From: CAZOVB01 sp964583095
Lineage (GTDB): Bacteria; Planctomycetota; Phycisphaerae; SM23-33
NCBI GenBank assembly: GCA_964583095.1
Contig: CAZOVB010000041.1
Location: forward strand, 1-40,338
Direction of reading: 5' to 3'
DNA length: 40,338 nt
Shown: piece after piece, positions 32,367 to 40,338 of the stretch
How positions within the stretch are numbered: position 1 is the first letter of the stretch
How the letters are laid out: each line of letters begins with the position of its first letter
Notes under the pieces: generated by a model
Seen by the model: the letters and a program-made list of their open reading frames with translations, nothing else
Databases searched by the model: none
What the model was told of the DNA's origin: nothing
Program-made: the position numbers and the translations under genes

Positions 32367-35300
32367 CTATCGGGTCTCGATGGCCCCGGCGTCGCGCTTG
32401 GGGCCTTTGGAATCCTGCCCGCTGAAGTCCTTCAGTTGCGGCCCGTGGAACTGCCACGTATAAAGCTCCTGGATGGTTGTTCGAGCATCGGCCAGCGTTC
32501 CGCGACTCACGCGGAGGAAGTCGATCTTCCCGGCCAGGAACTTGCCCTCACGGCTTCTGCCCACGACGAAGTCGCCGGAGTTTGCCGCCGAGGCCTCGGT
32601 GGATAGGGCGATCTGATTGGCCGACGATTCCCTGCCGTCAACGTAGATTGTCGTCTTCCGGTTGGCCCGGTCGACCTGGGCTATCACGTGATGCCATTTG
32701 CCGTCGTTGACCTTCTGGGCGGTGAGGGCATGTCGGCCCTCGGGGGTTTCCAGACGCAGGGTCACACGGCCCAGGGCGTCGATGGCCAGTTCGTAGCCGG
32801 CCTGATCATCGGCCTTGCTGATCAGCCCCCCGCTGGTATGTCCTTCTTCTGTCTGGAAGTACATTTCCAGCAGGAAGTTGTTGGCCTGCATGTCGACGGT
32901 CTTCTTGTCGGTTCCGGCGAAGGTTTTCACCTTGTCCTTGAGCTTGGCCGACCCCTTGCCAAGCTGCACCGTGTAGGGCTTGGCCAGCGTCTCCTGCGAG
33001 AGGGAAAAATACTGGTCCTTCCCGTTGAGACGAACCGCACCGGGAGCCCAGTCTTCCAACGCGCCGGTCACGAAGCTGTCCGCCTCGATCCCGTTGCCCA
33101 CAAGCGGATACCGCGGGGCGGTCTGATACATCGAGCGATCCACGTACGCTTCGGTCATGTACCAGTGTTCGTCGATCACGACGGATGGGTCATCGTTGTT
33201 GCGAATGAAGTGCCACTCGCCCACCACGCGGCTCAGGGCCCAGGGGACGAAGAACGTCACGCCCGAGTCGATGGCTGCACTCGAGTCGGACAGGCGGTAG
33301 TCCCCCCCGGCCGCGTCGCGAAGCGGGTCGGGAACGATCTTGCCGACCGTCCAGGCCGATGCGCCGTAGTTCTTCAACGCTTCGGCCATGGCCTCGACGC
33401 TGTCGTACTGCTTGCCGGTCTGGCTGATTGCGCCGACGCTCTGGCCGGGGCGGGTCATGAAATTCTCCGCATAGGCCATCGCGCGGTAGTCGTAGCTCTC
33501 TACATTGTTGAAGTGGGCCGCCTGGACGTCCCCCTTGCCCGAGCCGTGGACGAAGACGGTCTCCGAGATGTCCTGGAAGACGTTGCCCAGGTAGCGATGG
33601 ATTCGCGACCCGCCCGTGCCCTGGCGCTTGGTACCGTTGACGAACTTGTAGATGGTGTTGTTGAACTTGGCGTTGGCAAAGCCGATCAGCGACTGGAAGG
33701 CTGCGTTGTTGGCGTAGAGGCTGCCCGGCTGATTGTTTTTGCCCACGGCCAGGTTGTTGAAGTGGTAGTTCTTCGAGGCCCCGTCGGTGTAGAAGGCGAA
33801 GCCGAACCGCGGCGTGCCCGACTTCTTGTCCGGCTTGTACTGCCAGTTCATGATCCCGCCGGGATTGGCCGAGATGTTGCTGTAGACGTAGAAGGGGCCT
33901 CCCTGCCAGGTTTCGATTCCGCCCCAGTCGCTGCCGGCCAGAAGGGAATCGACCACTTTGTTGTGATGGATGCACCAGCGGCTCAGTGGGGCATCGTGCG
34001 TCTCTCCACTGCGCTTGCCCCCATAGACCTCGATGCCCTGCTCAGCGGTTCGCGTGACCACGTTGCCGGCGATCTCGGCCGTGTTGGCGCACTCGACCTG
34101 AAGTCCGGAGGAATATCGGCCCCGGGCGTTGCGGAAACCGACGTGGTGGATCCGGTTACGCATGACCCGGGCATCGAGGACCAGGCCGAGCTCTTCGACC
34201 ATCCTGCTCTTGTTGGAGATCAGGCACCCGCCCTGGTCGGCGAATTCCACCTGGTTGTCATTGAAAACGACGCGGTCGATGGTCTTGCCCGCGTTGGCTT
34301 CGGCCCGGAGACCCATGTGCACGTGCCTGAACGCGCAGTTGCGCACTTCCAGGCTCTTCGCGCTGCCGCGCAGCCGGATTGCACCCACATGGACTTCCGG
34401 CGTGACGAATTGCACCGTGTCCAGGTCCCAGAGAACGTTGGTGAAGCGGAACTCCAGGCCCGAGACGATCAACTCCCCGACATCCGTGGCGTTGATTACC
34501 CGAATTCGCCTGGCCGCTTCGATCGTCACCTCGGCTGGGTCGCGGTCTTCGGGCAGACGGACATAGAGCGTCCCGCCCTGGCCTTGGCGGTCGAACCAGA
34601 ACTCACCGGCCTGGTCGAGCCACTGGGGACGATCTTCCAGGTAGTAGCGGTGGCCGGCGAAGATCATCCCCCCGGGGCCGTCGAACCACGGGCCTCCAAA
34701 GGCGATGCCCTTCTTCTGGGCGTTGTAGGCCCGGATTCTGGCCGGGTAGGCGGTGTTGATCGTGGGAATGCCCCATTCGGTCCAGACGTAGCCGCCCACC
34801 GCGTCTTGGCCGATGTCGCCGAGTTTGTCTGTGTCGATCCCCAGATGCCACTTCTTGCCGTCAACCTCCATGAGGTTGGGGTTCTTGCCCTGAAACTGAA
34901 GCCAGAACTGGGGCTGATCCCAACTCCACCACTGACTATAGACGTTGTCGGGGTCTTCCGGCTCCCAGTTGGGCGTGCGGGCGAGCTTGAGACGGCTCAC
35001 GCGGTCCTCTGCATCCACCATCCAGACGTTGCGGGGCAGGTAGTCGAGCCTGGCGGCGTAGACCGTCTGGCCCGCGGGCATCTTGGGATGCGATTGCTTC
35101 TTCCAGTCCCTAACCTGCCGGGAGGCGTAAATGCGGGCCGGGCCCTTGCCCCAGGACGGATCGCTGGTCAGCAAGGCCGAGGCGCCGGCGGGTACCTCCA
35201 GTTGTCCACGATAGATCACGCCGCCCTTGAAGACATACGTATCGGCCTGGCCCCCGGCGGCCTTGTCCGTCGCTGCAGGATCCCAGGGATGATGTTTCCA

Positions 35301-35528
35301 GGGGTCCTGCCGGGTCCCGTCGGCGGAGTCTTTGCCGTTCTCGTAGTCGATATGGACTGCTTTGCCTTTGGGCGCGAACGTGTGAGGCTTCGGGTCCCAT
35401 TGCAGATCTCCCTGGGGCAGAACCTTTGCGTGAGGCTTCTGCCAGGAGAACTCCTGGCCAAAGAGGGTCGTCCCAGACATGGTCAACAGGATCAGAGCGC
35501 CCAGAAGGGCGGCACACGTGCGTTTCAT
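32367..35528 (-). CDS. Secreted beta-helix protein with C-terminal LamG domain, second paralogue
   Basis: A 1053-residue exported protein. ATG 35528 is chosen for its AAGGAG and clean signal peptide (MKRTCAALLGALILL, end near LFGQE); the frame is open a further 111 bases upstream. Residues about 340-610 have beta-helix strand repeats (ELIVSGLEFRF, LEVRNCAFRHVHM, WCIHHNKVVDSLL). Residues about 830-1040 are a LamG module (VRLNGKDQYFSL, VNDGKWHHVIAQVDRANR, IYVDGRESSANQ). It is colinear with the protein at 5183-8407, sharing IDYENGKDSADGT-like, PWKHHPWDP, GGPFYVYSN and LQELYTWQF-like blocks. The neighbouring sulfatases, GH3 enzyme and AraC regulator suggest a role in glycan binding or cleavage. 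Confidence 0.82.
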   Translation of the reverse strand: MKRTCAALLGALILLTMSGTTLFGQEFSWQKPHAKVLPQGDLQWDPKPHTFAPKGKAVHIDYENGKDSADGTRQDPWKHHPWDPAATDKAAGGQADTYVFKGGVIYRGQLEVPAGASALLTSDPSWGKGPARIYASRQVRDWKKQSHPKMPAGQTVYAARLDYLPRNVWMVDAEDRVSRLKLARTPNWEPEDPDNVYSQWWSWDQPQFWLQFQGKNPNLMEVDGKKWHLGIDTDKLGDIGQDAVGGYVWTEWGIPTINTAYPARIRAYNAQKKGIAFGGPWFDGPGGMIFAGHRYYLEDRPQWLDQAGEFWFDRQGQGGTLYVRLPEDRDPAEVTIEAARRIRVINATDVGELIVSGLEFRFTNVLWDLDTVQFVTPEVHVGAIRLRGSAKSLEVRNCAFRHVHMGLRAEANAGKTIDRVVFNDNQVEFADQGGCLISNKSRMVEELGLVLDARVMRNRIHHVGFRNARGRYSSGLQVECANTAEIAGNVVTRTAEQGIEVYGGKRSGETHDAPLSRWCIHHNKVVDSLLAGSDWGGIETWQGGPFYVYSNISANPGGIMNWQYKPDKKSGTPRFGFAFYTDGASKNYHFNNLAVGKNNQPGSLYANNAAFQSLIGFANAKFNNTIYKFVNGTKRQGTGGSRIHRYLGNVFQDISETVFVHGSGKGDVQAAHFNNVESYDYRAMAYAENFMTRPGQSVGAISQTGKQYDSVEAMAEALKNYGASAWTVGKIVPDPLRDAAGGDYRLSDSSAAIDSGVTFFVPWALSRVVGEWHFIRNNDDPSVVIDEHWYMTEAYVDRSMYQTAPRYPLVGNGIEADSFVTGALEDWAPGAVRLNGKDQYFSLSQETLAKPYTVQLGKGSAKLKDKVKTFAGTDKKTVDMQANNFLLEMYFQTEEGHTSGGLISKADDQAGYELAIDALGRVTLRLETPEGRHALTAQKVNDGKWHHVIAQVDRANRKTTIYVDGRESSANQIALSTEASAANSGDFVVGRSREGKFLAGKIDFLRVSRGTLADARTTIQELYTWQFHGPQLKDFSGQDSKGPKRDAGAIETR

Positions 35529-35682
35529 CGAGAATCTCCTTGGCAGAAACGGTAACTGGAAGATGACAGCAGGGCCGGTCTCTCTGATCTGTAACCGGTT
35601 TTTCCGCGGGTGGTTTCGCAGTTTCGCAGGAATAGCCAAGGCCGTGGTGTTAATCGTTTCGATCAGTTGCTAGGATCAGGCC

Positions 35683-36495
35683 ATGGAAGATTCCCGCTTT
35701 TCGGTAGAGGTGCAGCACGCAGCGTTGCAGCGTTTCGAGGCTCCGTGGCGCTGGACGCATGTCGATCCGCTGCTCAACTGGTCCGGGTACATTCTCTGGA
35801 CCCTTCTGGAGGGCGGCGCGACCATGCAGGTGGGACGCGAGCGATTCGAGATCTCCGCCGGCGACGTGGTCCTGATGGACATGACGCTCGAGACCAACTG
35901 GTTCGAGGTCAAACAGGAACATTCTCTGGCGATCCTGGAGTGGATCCACTTCGTTTACGATCAGCCTCCCGAGAGGACGCCCCCGGTGCATCGCCGCATA
36001 CGGTCATTGGGCTTCTGGGACCAGCTCATGCAGCGGGCGACGCATAACTTCTACGCCCAGCGGCACGGATTCTCCAAACGATGGATGGCTGCCCTGCTTC
36101 AGGAACTCTACCTTCAAGATCATGATTCCAAGCCGGCCTCGGGAAAATCCGGAGCGCGGGCCAAGAAGCTCCATCAGCTCTGCCGCGAAATCCGCATGAA
36201 CCCCGGCAAGACCTGGTCGCTGGAAGAGATGGCCGGGAGACTGGCGCTGAGCGTGGGGCACTTCGCCCGGGTCTTTGAGGAGGTCCGGGGCACCAAGCCG
36301 GGGCAGTTCATCATCAGTGCCCGCATCGATGCGGCCTGCGAGATGCTGCGTCTGAGCAACATCGCCATCAAGGAAATCGCCCAGAGGCTGGGCTACTGCG
36401 ACGCCTTCGCCTTCAGCAAGCAGTTCCGCGCCCGGACGGGCATGAGCCCCTCGGCCTACCGGAAGCAGCAGGTTTCTCAGCCATCCAAGCCCTAG
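35683..36495 (+). CDS. AraC-family transcriptional regulator
   Basis: A 270-residue regulator. The N-terminal half is a cupin-like sensing domain (NWSGYILWTLLEGGATMQVGR, RFEISAGDVVLMDMTL). The C-terminal 100 residues carry the two AraC helix-turn-helix motifs (SLEEMAGRLALSVGHFARVF and EIAQRLGYCDAFAFSKQFRARTGMSPSAYR). It diverges from the beta-helix gene across a 154-bp gap and converges on the GH3 gene, so it is the likely regulator of this glycan locus, with a sugar as inducer (inference). Confidence 0.93.
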   Translation: MEDSRFSVEVQHAALQRFEAPWRWTHVDPLLNWSGYILWTLLEGGATMQVGRERFEISAGDVVLMDMTLETNWFEVKQEHSLAILEWIHFVYDQPPERTPPVHRRIRSLGFWDQLMQRATHNFYAQRHGFSKRWMAALLQELYLQDHDSKPASGKSGARAKKLHQLCREIRMNPGKTWSLEEMAGRLALSVGHFARVFEEVRGTKPGQFIISARIDAACEMLRLSNIAIKEIAQRLGYCDAFAFSKQFRARTGMSPSAYRKQQVSQPSKP

Positions 36496-36554
36496 CAGGC
36501 AGGGGCCCCACGCGGATAACCCGGGGCTTGCATGCGGCCGATGTCGGCAGGCGC

Positions 36555-36661
36555 GTGGGAAACGCTCGAAGGACGCTGTCCTTCTCGCAGTGTCCCACCC
36601 TACAAATCGCGTGAGGCGGATTCGAAAGTAGGGTGGGAGCCTGCGCAGCGGCTCCCACGCG
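36555..36661. repeat. Palindromic repeats between the AraC and GH3 genes
   Basis: Two hairpins: an imperfect long one with arms starting GTGGGA (36555) and ending TCCCAC (36598), and a compact 8-bp stem GTGGGAGC / GCTCCCAC ending at 36659. The second overlaps 36640-36661, a 21/22 match to 19339-19360. The gap holds no gene; the hairpins could also end the two convergent transcripts. Confidence 0.6.
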
Positions 36662-36701
36662 GGGGCACCGGTGGGCAAGCTCCTTCTCCCGCGGGGTCTT
36701 C

Positions 36702-39173
36702 TCAGCGGATCTGCATGGTCGAGGCCAGCCGGATGTCGCGGCTGGAGGCGGCCAGGGCGATCTGGACGTTGCCCGGATCCACGCGCCACTGCTGGAGGTC
36801 GCTGTCCCAGTAGGCCAGGTCGCGCCGGCTGAGGGTGAACTGCACGCGTTGTGACCGGCCCGGTTCCAGGAAGAGCTTGGCAAAGCCCTTGAGCTCCCGC
36901 ACCGGGCGGGCGATGCGGCATTCCAGGTCCGAGAGATACAACTGCACGACCTCGGCCCCGGCAAGAGAGCCGGTGTTGGTGACGGTCAGCGAGACGTCGA
37001 AATCCTCCCCGATCCGCAGCACCTGGGGATGCTGAAGGTCGGAGTACTCGAAGCGGGTGTAGCTGAGCCCGTGGCCGAAGGGGAACAACGGCTCGATCTC
37101 CCGCAGGTCGTACCAACGATAGCCCACGAAGATGCCCTCGCCGTAATGCACATCGCGCCCCCCGGGGACCAGGCCGTAAGCGGGGGTATCTTCAATTCGC
37201 TTTGGAAAGGTCATCGGCAGCTTGCCGGAGGGATTGACCTTGCCGGTCAGGACGCGGGCGACGGCTCGGCCAACTTCCAGCCCGCCGTACCAGCCCTGGC
37301 AAATCGCGGGGACCTGGTCGATCCAGGGCATGGCCACGGCCGATCCGGTATTGATCACCACCACGGTGTTGGGGTTGGCCTGGGCGACGCGCTGGATCAG
37401 TTCGTTCTGGGCTCCGGGCAGCAGGAGGCTTTGCCGGTCCTTTCCTTCGGATTCATAGACGTCCTGGATGCCTCCGACGACGAGGACGGCTGCGTCGGCC
37501 TTGGCGGCGGCTTCGACGGCCGCCTGGATGCCTTCTTCCCGCTGGGCCTCGGTGGGGATGCGGGAGGCCATCAGTTTGCAGTGCGGGTACATCTGGACGG
37601 TGGGATTGCGAAGCTCCAGGACAAGGGTGTAGTCCTTGCCCGCCTCGAGGCTGACCCGGGCCGAGACCACGGAGTTGTACCCCTCGGGGGACTGGATTTT
37701 CACCGCGTCGTCCAGTACGCACTGTTCGTCCAGGGTCAGGCGGACGTTGCAGGTGTGGTCGATACCGAAGTAGTATTCGCCGCCGGTCTCCACGCGGAGC
37801 GTTGCGCTGAAACGGACACTGTAGGGCCCGTCCATGGGCGGACGCGAGCGGCACCACCAGCAGTTGACCGCCTCGATGTGTTCGGTCCTGAAAGGCCGGC
37901 CCTGGAGGTGGGAGTTTCCGAAGTACTCCGCCTTGAAGCCTTTCTCGCCCTCGCTGCGGACCCAGTCTGCCGGCAGGGGAGGCCTCATGTACGTATAGTT
38001 GTCGCAGCCTGGCTGGTGGAGGATTTCCGTCGCCTCGGGCATCTGCTCTGTCAGGCCCTGAAGGACCGAGACGACATAGGGCGGCTTGGCGCAACTGCTG
38101 CCTCCGCCGGAATGGAAGGTCGGATGGGCATTGGGTCCCAGCACGGCCAGGGTGCGGATGCGATCGGGCTCGAGGGGCAAAACGTCGCTGTCGTTTTTGA
38201 GCAGGACGATGGCCTCCTGGGCCTGTCGGCGAGCCAGTTCGTGGTGGGCGTCGCTGTTGACGGTGCTCCGGTAGTCCTTGCGGTCTTCGTGGTGGGTCGT
38301 GCGAAGGACCAGGCGGAGGATTCTGGCCGCGGCGTCGTCGACCCATTTCTGCTCGAGCCGGCCGTTCTCGACCTGGTCGGCCAGCAGGGCCATATCGTAG
38401 TAGAAGCCGGGCCCGGGCATCTCCAGGTCCAGGCCGCCCCCGATGCTTTCGGAGGTGGCATGGCAGGCGCCCCAGTCGGAGACCACCACACCGTCAAAGC
38501 CCCATTCGTCCTTGAGGATCTCGCGCAGGATGGTCCGGTTCTGGGCCATGTACTCCCCGTTGACACGGTTGTAGGCGCACATGGTCGACCAGGGCCTCTC
38601 GCGGGTAAAGAGCCTCTCGAAGCCGGCCAGGTAGATCTCCCGAAGCGTCCGGTCGTCCACGACGGAGTTGTTGCGGAAGCGTTCCTGCTCCTGGTTGTTG
38701 CAGCAGAAGTGCTTGGGGCAGGCCCCGACATTGAGCGACTGGAGCCCGCGGACATACGCGCAGGCCATCAGGCCCAGGTGACAGGGGTCTTCGGAGAACG
38801 ACTCGAAGGACCTGCCTCCCAGCGGCGTGCGAATGATATTCATCGTCGGGCCAAGGACAACCTGGCCTCCCTTGCCGCGGGCCTCTTCTGCCAGGGCGCG
38901 GCCTACCTCTTCGATCAGATCGATATCCCACGTGGCCCCGCCGGCCGAGCCGGTGGCAAAGGTCGTGCAGAGCTGCCCCTCTTCGTTGCTCAGGTCGCCC
39001 GAGGAGAGACGTACCCCGTGCGGGCTGTCGGTCAGGGCGATCGAAGGGATACCCAGGCGCTCCAGGGCGCAGGTGGTTCCCGAGCTCGCCCCTGCCAGCA
39101 GGGAGCACTTCTCGGTCAGGGTCATATCGGAGAGAAGTTCTTGAATGCGGGATTCCAGGCGGTTGTCTTGCAT
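36702..39173 (-). CDS. Glycoside hydrolase family 3 beta-glucosidase-like enzyme with PA14 domain
   Basis: An 823-residue glycosidase, probably releasing beta-linked glucose, xylose or related sugars from oligosaccharides. The TIM-barrel contains LGPTMNIIRTPLGGRSFESFSEDP, ACPKHFCCNNQE and the nucleophile Asp233 in VVVSDWGACH. The second GH3 domain supplies the probable acid/base glutamate in ESEGKDRQSLLLP. A PA14 carbohydrate-binding module is inserted at about 408-545 (FKAEYFGN, SVRFSATLRV, YYFGIDHTCNVRL). A fibronectin-III-like domain ends the protein. There is no signal peptide, so it appears cytoplasmic. It starts 16 bp after the sulfatase at 39190 and forms an operon with it. Confidence 0.93.
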   Translation of the reverse strand: MQDNRLESRIQELLSDMTLTEKCSLLAGASSGTTCALERLGIPSIALTDSPHGVRLSSGDLSNEEGQLCTTFATGSAGGATWDIDLIEEVGRALAEEARGKGGQVVLGPTMNIIRTPLGGRSFESFSEDPCHLGLMACAYVRGLQSLNVGACPKHFCCNNQEQERFRNNSVVDDRTLREIYLAGFERLFTRERPWSTMCAYNRVNGEYMAQNRTILREILKDEWGFDGVVVSDWGACHATSESIGGGLDLEMPGPGFYYDMALLADQVENGRLEQKWVDDAAARILRLVLRTTHHEDRKDYRSTVNSDAHHELARRQAQEAIVLLKNDSDVLPLEPDRIRTLAVLGPNAHPTFHSGGGSSCAKPPYVVSVLQGLTEQMPEATEILHQPGCDNYTYMRPPLPADWVRSEGEKGFKAEYFGNSHLQGRPFRTEHIEAVNCWWCRSRPPMDGPYSVRFSATLRVETGGEYYFGIDHTCNVRLTLDEQCVLDDAVKIQSPEGYNSVVSARVSLEAGKDYTLVLELRNPTVQMYPHCKLMASRIPTEAQREEGIQAAVEAAAKADAAVLVVGGIQDVYESEGKDRQSLLLPGAQNELIQRVAQANPNTVVVINTGSAVAMPWIDQVPAICQGWYGGLEVGRAVARVLTGKVNPSGKLPMTFPKRIEDTPAYGLVPGGRDVHYGEGIFVGYRWYDLREIEPLFPFGHGLSYTRFEYSDLQHPQVLRIGEDFDVSLTVTNTGSLAGAEVVQLYLSDLECRIARPVRELKGFAKLFLEPGRSQRVQFTLSRRDLAYWDSDLQQWRVDPGNVQIALAASSRDIRLASTMQIR

Positions 39174-39189
39174 GGGAAACTTTCGAAGC

Positions 39190-40338
39190 TTAGATCGTCA
39201 GGCGTCGCCAGTACTTGGAATGTTCGGGCATGCCGCGCGGGTCGGTCTCGTGGGGCACTACGTCGGAAGTCTGGACGTACCAGTCGAGCATGCGTGTCTC
39301 GAGCTGGTTCTGGATATCGGCCGTTTCGCCCCGGCCGTAGAGGTTGGTCAGTTCCCGCGGATCTTCCACCAGGTCGTAGAGTTCGTGCTCGCCTGTGGCG
39401 GGTCTGCGGATGAGTTTGTGTGTCGCGGTTCGGATCATCGTGGTGCGGGGGCAGGTTTCCGGCTCGTCGTGGGTGAGTTTGAGCTTGGGATAGTAGATTC
39501 CCCTGGGATCGCCCTGCCAGTTGCCAAGCTGGGGGTTGGATTCAAAGGCCAGCGGCTCGCGCAGGTCGTATCCGCCCTCGGCGAAGGCAGCCCGGTCCGG
39601 ATCGCCCGCCTCGCCGTGGATCTGGGGTACCAGCGACCGGGCGAAATGGTCGTGTCGGGCCTCGATGCCGGCAAGATCCAGGACGGTGGCCATCTGGTCG
39701 AAAATCTCCACCGGCTCGGACACCACGTGTCCGGGCGTGCCGCCGGGGCTTCGGATCACCAGCGGAACGCGGACAAGGCAGTCGTCCAGGGCGGAGGACC
39801 ACTTTTCCACCAGCCCGTACTCGCCGGGCCAGTCCCCGTGGTCGCTGAAGACGATCACGGTCGTATTCTCGGCCAGGCCGGTCTGCTCGAGCGTATCCAG
39901 CACCCACCCGAGCATCTGGTCGATCATGGTGATCGTCCCTGCAAAGACGCTGTTGATCTTGTCGAAAACTTCCTCGGGCACCTTGTCCAGCTCGCGTGTC
40001 TGGCGGATGCGACGGTGGAAGGAGGGCTTGCCCTCCAGCTCGGCCGGGCGGCGCGGGGGCATCTGGGCCGGATCGTACATGTCGTGGTAAGGCTGCGGAG
40101 CGGTGTAGGGGCAGTGCGGCGTGCAAAGGGGCAGATAGAGGCAGAAGGGCTTTTCGTGGTCGCGCCGGAGGAAATCCAGCCCCGCCTGGACCTTCAGGCC
40201 ATCCACGTGCTGGTGGATGTCTCCAGGCGTGGCCTGGTAGAGGAAGCTGTAGTAGCCGGGCCGGCCGAATTCGAAGGCGTTCTGGATCGTGGGGGGCAGG
40301 AAGCCGGGATAGTCGTCGTAGTAGTCCACGCTGGATTC
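39190..40338 (-). CDS. Sulfatase, C-terminal part, cut by the window edge
   Basis: At least 382 residues of a sulfatase whose N-terminus, including the formylglycine motif, lies beyond 40338; the frame is open to the edge (ESSVDYYDDYPG). Visible family features are FCLYLPLCTPHCPYTAPQPYHDMYDP, AGTITMIDQMLGWVLDTLEQTGLAENTTVIVFSDHGDWPGEYGLVEKW and VPLVIRSPGGTPGHV, followed by a normal C-terminal subdomain (YDLVEDPRELTNLYG). It stands 16 bp upstream of the GH3 gene, so desulfation and glycosidic cleavage are co-expressed. Substrate class cannot be read from this part. Confidence 0.92.
   Translation of the reverse strand, partial: ESSVDYYDDYPGFLPPTIQNAFEFGRPGYYSFLYQATPGDIHQHVDGLKVQAGLDFLRRDHEKPFCLYLPLCTPHCPYTAPQPYHDMYDPAQMPPRRPAELEGKPSFHRRIRQTRELDKVPEEVFDKINSVFAGTITMIDQMLGWVLDTLEQTGLAENTTVIVFSDHGDWPGEYGLVEKWSSALDDCLVRVPLVIRSPGGTPGHVVSEPVEIFDQMATVLDLAGIEARHDHFARSLVPQIHGEAGDPDRAAFAEGGYDLREPLAFESNPQLGNWQGDPRGIYYPKLKLTHDEPETCPRTTMIRTATHKLIRRPATGEHELYDLVEDPRELTNLYGRGETADIQNQLETRMLDWYVQTSDVVPHETDPRGMPEHSKYWRRLTI

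Noticed and set aside
32688..35555. Plus-strand open frame of 955 codons opposite the second beta-helix gene
   Set aside because: Same pattern as at 5510-7657: no signal, no motif, antisense to a gene with clear domains and a good start.
37029..39413. Plus-strand open frame of 794 codons opposite the GH3 gene
   Set aside because: Antisense to an unambiguous GH3 enzyme and running into the sulfatase; composition is that of a shadow frame.

Overview
The window looks like a chromosomal segment from a free-living Planctomycetota bacterium, most likely class Phycisphaerae. This is an inference from gene content: high-GC codon use, PEP-CTERM proteins, formylglycine-type sulfatases, a lipoprotein related to the hydrazine-synthase alpha family with two haem c motifs, very large secreted beta-helix/LamG proteins, and clear Shine-Dalgarno sites with occasional TTG starts. 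There is no rRNA, CRISPR array, integrase or intact insertion sequence.

Layout. Positions 1-1319 hold a patch of short palindromic and direct repeats that runs straight into a membrane-protein reading frame lacking a normal start. Positions 1372-5118 carry a cysteine-type glutathione peroxidase and a 977-residue HzsA-related dihaem lipoprotein, facing a secreted 1074-residue beta-helix/LamG protein (5183-8407). Positions 8600-9560 are a small accessory island beside tRNA-Lys(CTT): a promoter, a small ORF and a broken DUF2335 gene. Positions 9962-11902 are a two-gene PEP-CTERM operon, one member being an endonuclease/exonuclease/phosphatase-family enzyme.

The centre is core metabolism: gap and pgk (13154-15494), a PocR-domain AraC regulator divergent from rpe, then a histidine-phosphatase-like protein that lacks both catalytic histidines, then accD. 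A long minus-strand run follows in transcription order: DUF502 membrane protein, hpf, ptsN, ptsH, ptsI, DUF2344 protein, RNase E/G (26612 down to 19500). It links a permease-less regulatory PTS with ribosome hibernation and RNA turnover. Divergent from it are ackA and a membrane-anchored triple-LysM protein.

The right end (30678-40338) is a carbohydrate or sulfated-glycan locus: a sulfatase, a second beta-helix/LamG protein paralogous to the one at 5183-8407, a divergent AraC regulator, a GH3 glycosidase with an inserted PA14 domain, and a second sulfatase cut by the window edge. A plausible reading is that secreted beta-helix proteins bind or cleave polysaccharide outside the cell while sulfatases and the GH3 enzyme process the released oligosaccharides.

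I did not find a single clear-cut undescribed system. The best leads are the paralogous beta-helix/LamG pair, the HzsA-like dihaem lipoprotein, the catalytically dead phosphatase between rpe and accD, the patchwork tail of RNase E/G, the decayed DUF2335 island at the tRNA, and a dispersed inverted repeat with 37 identical bases about 19 kb apart.
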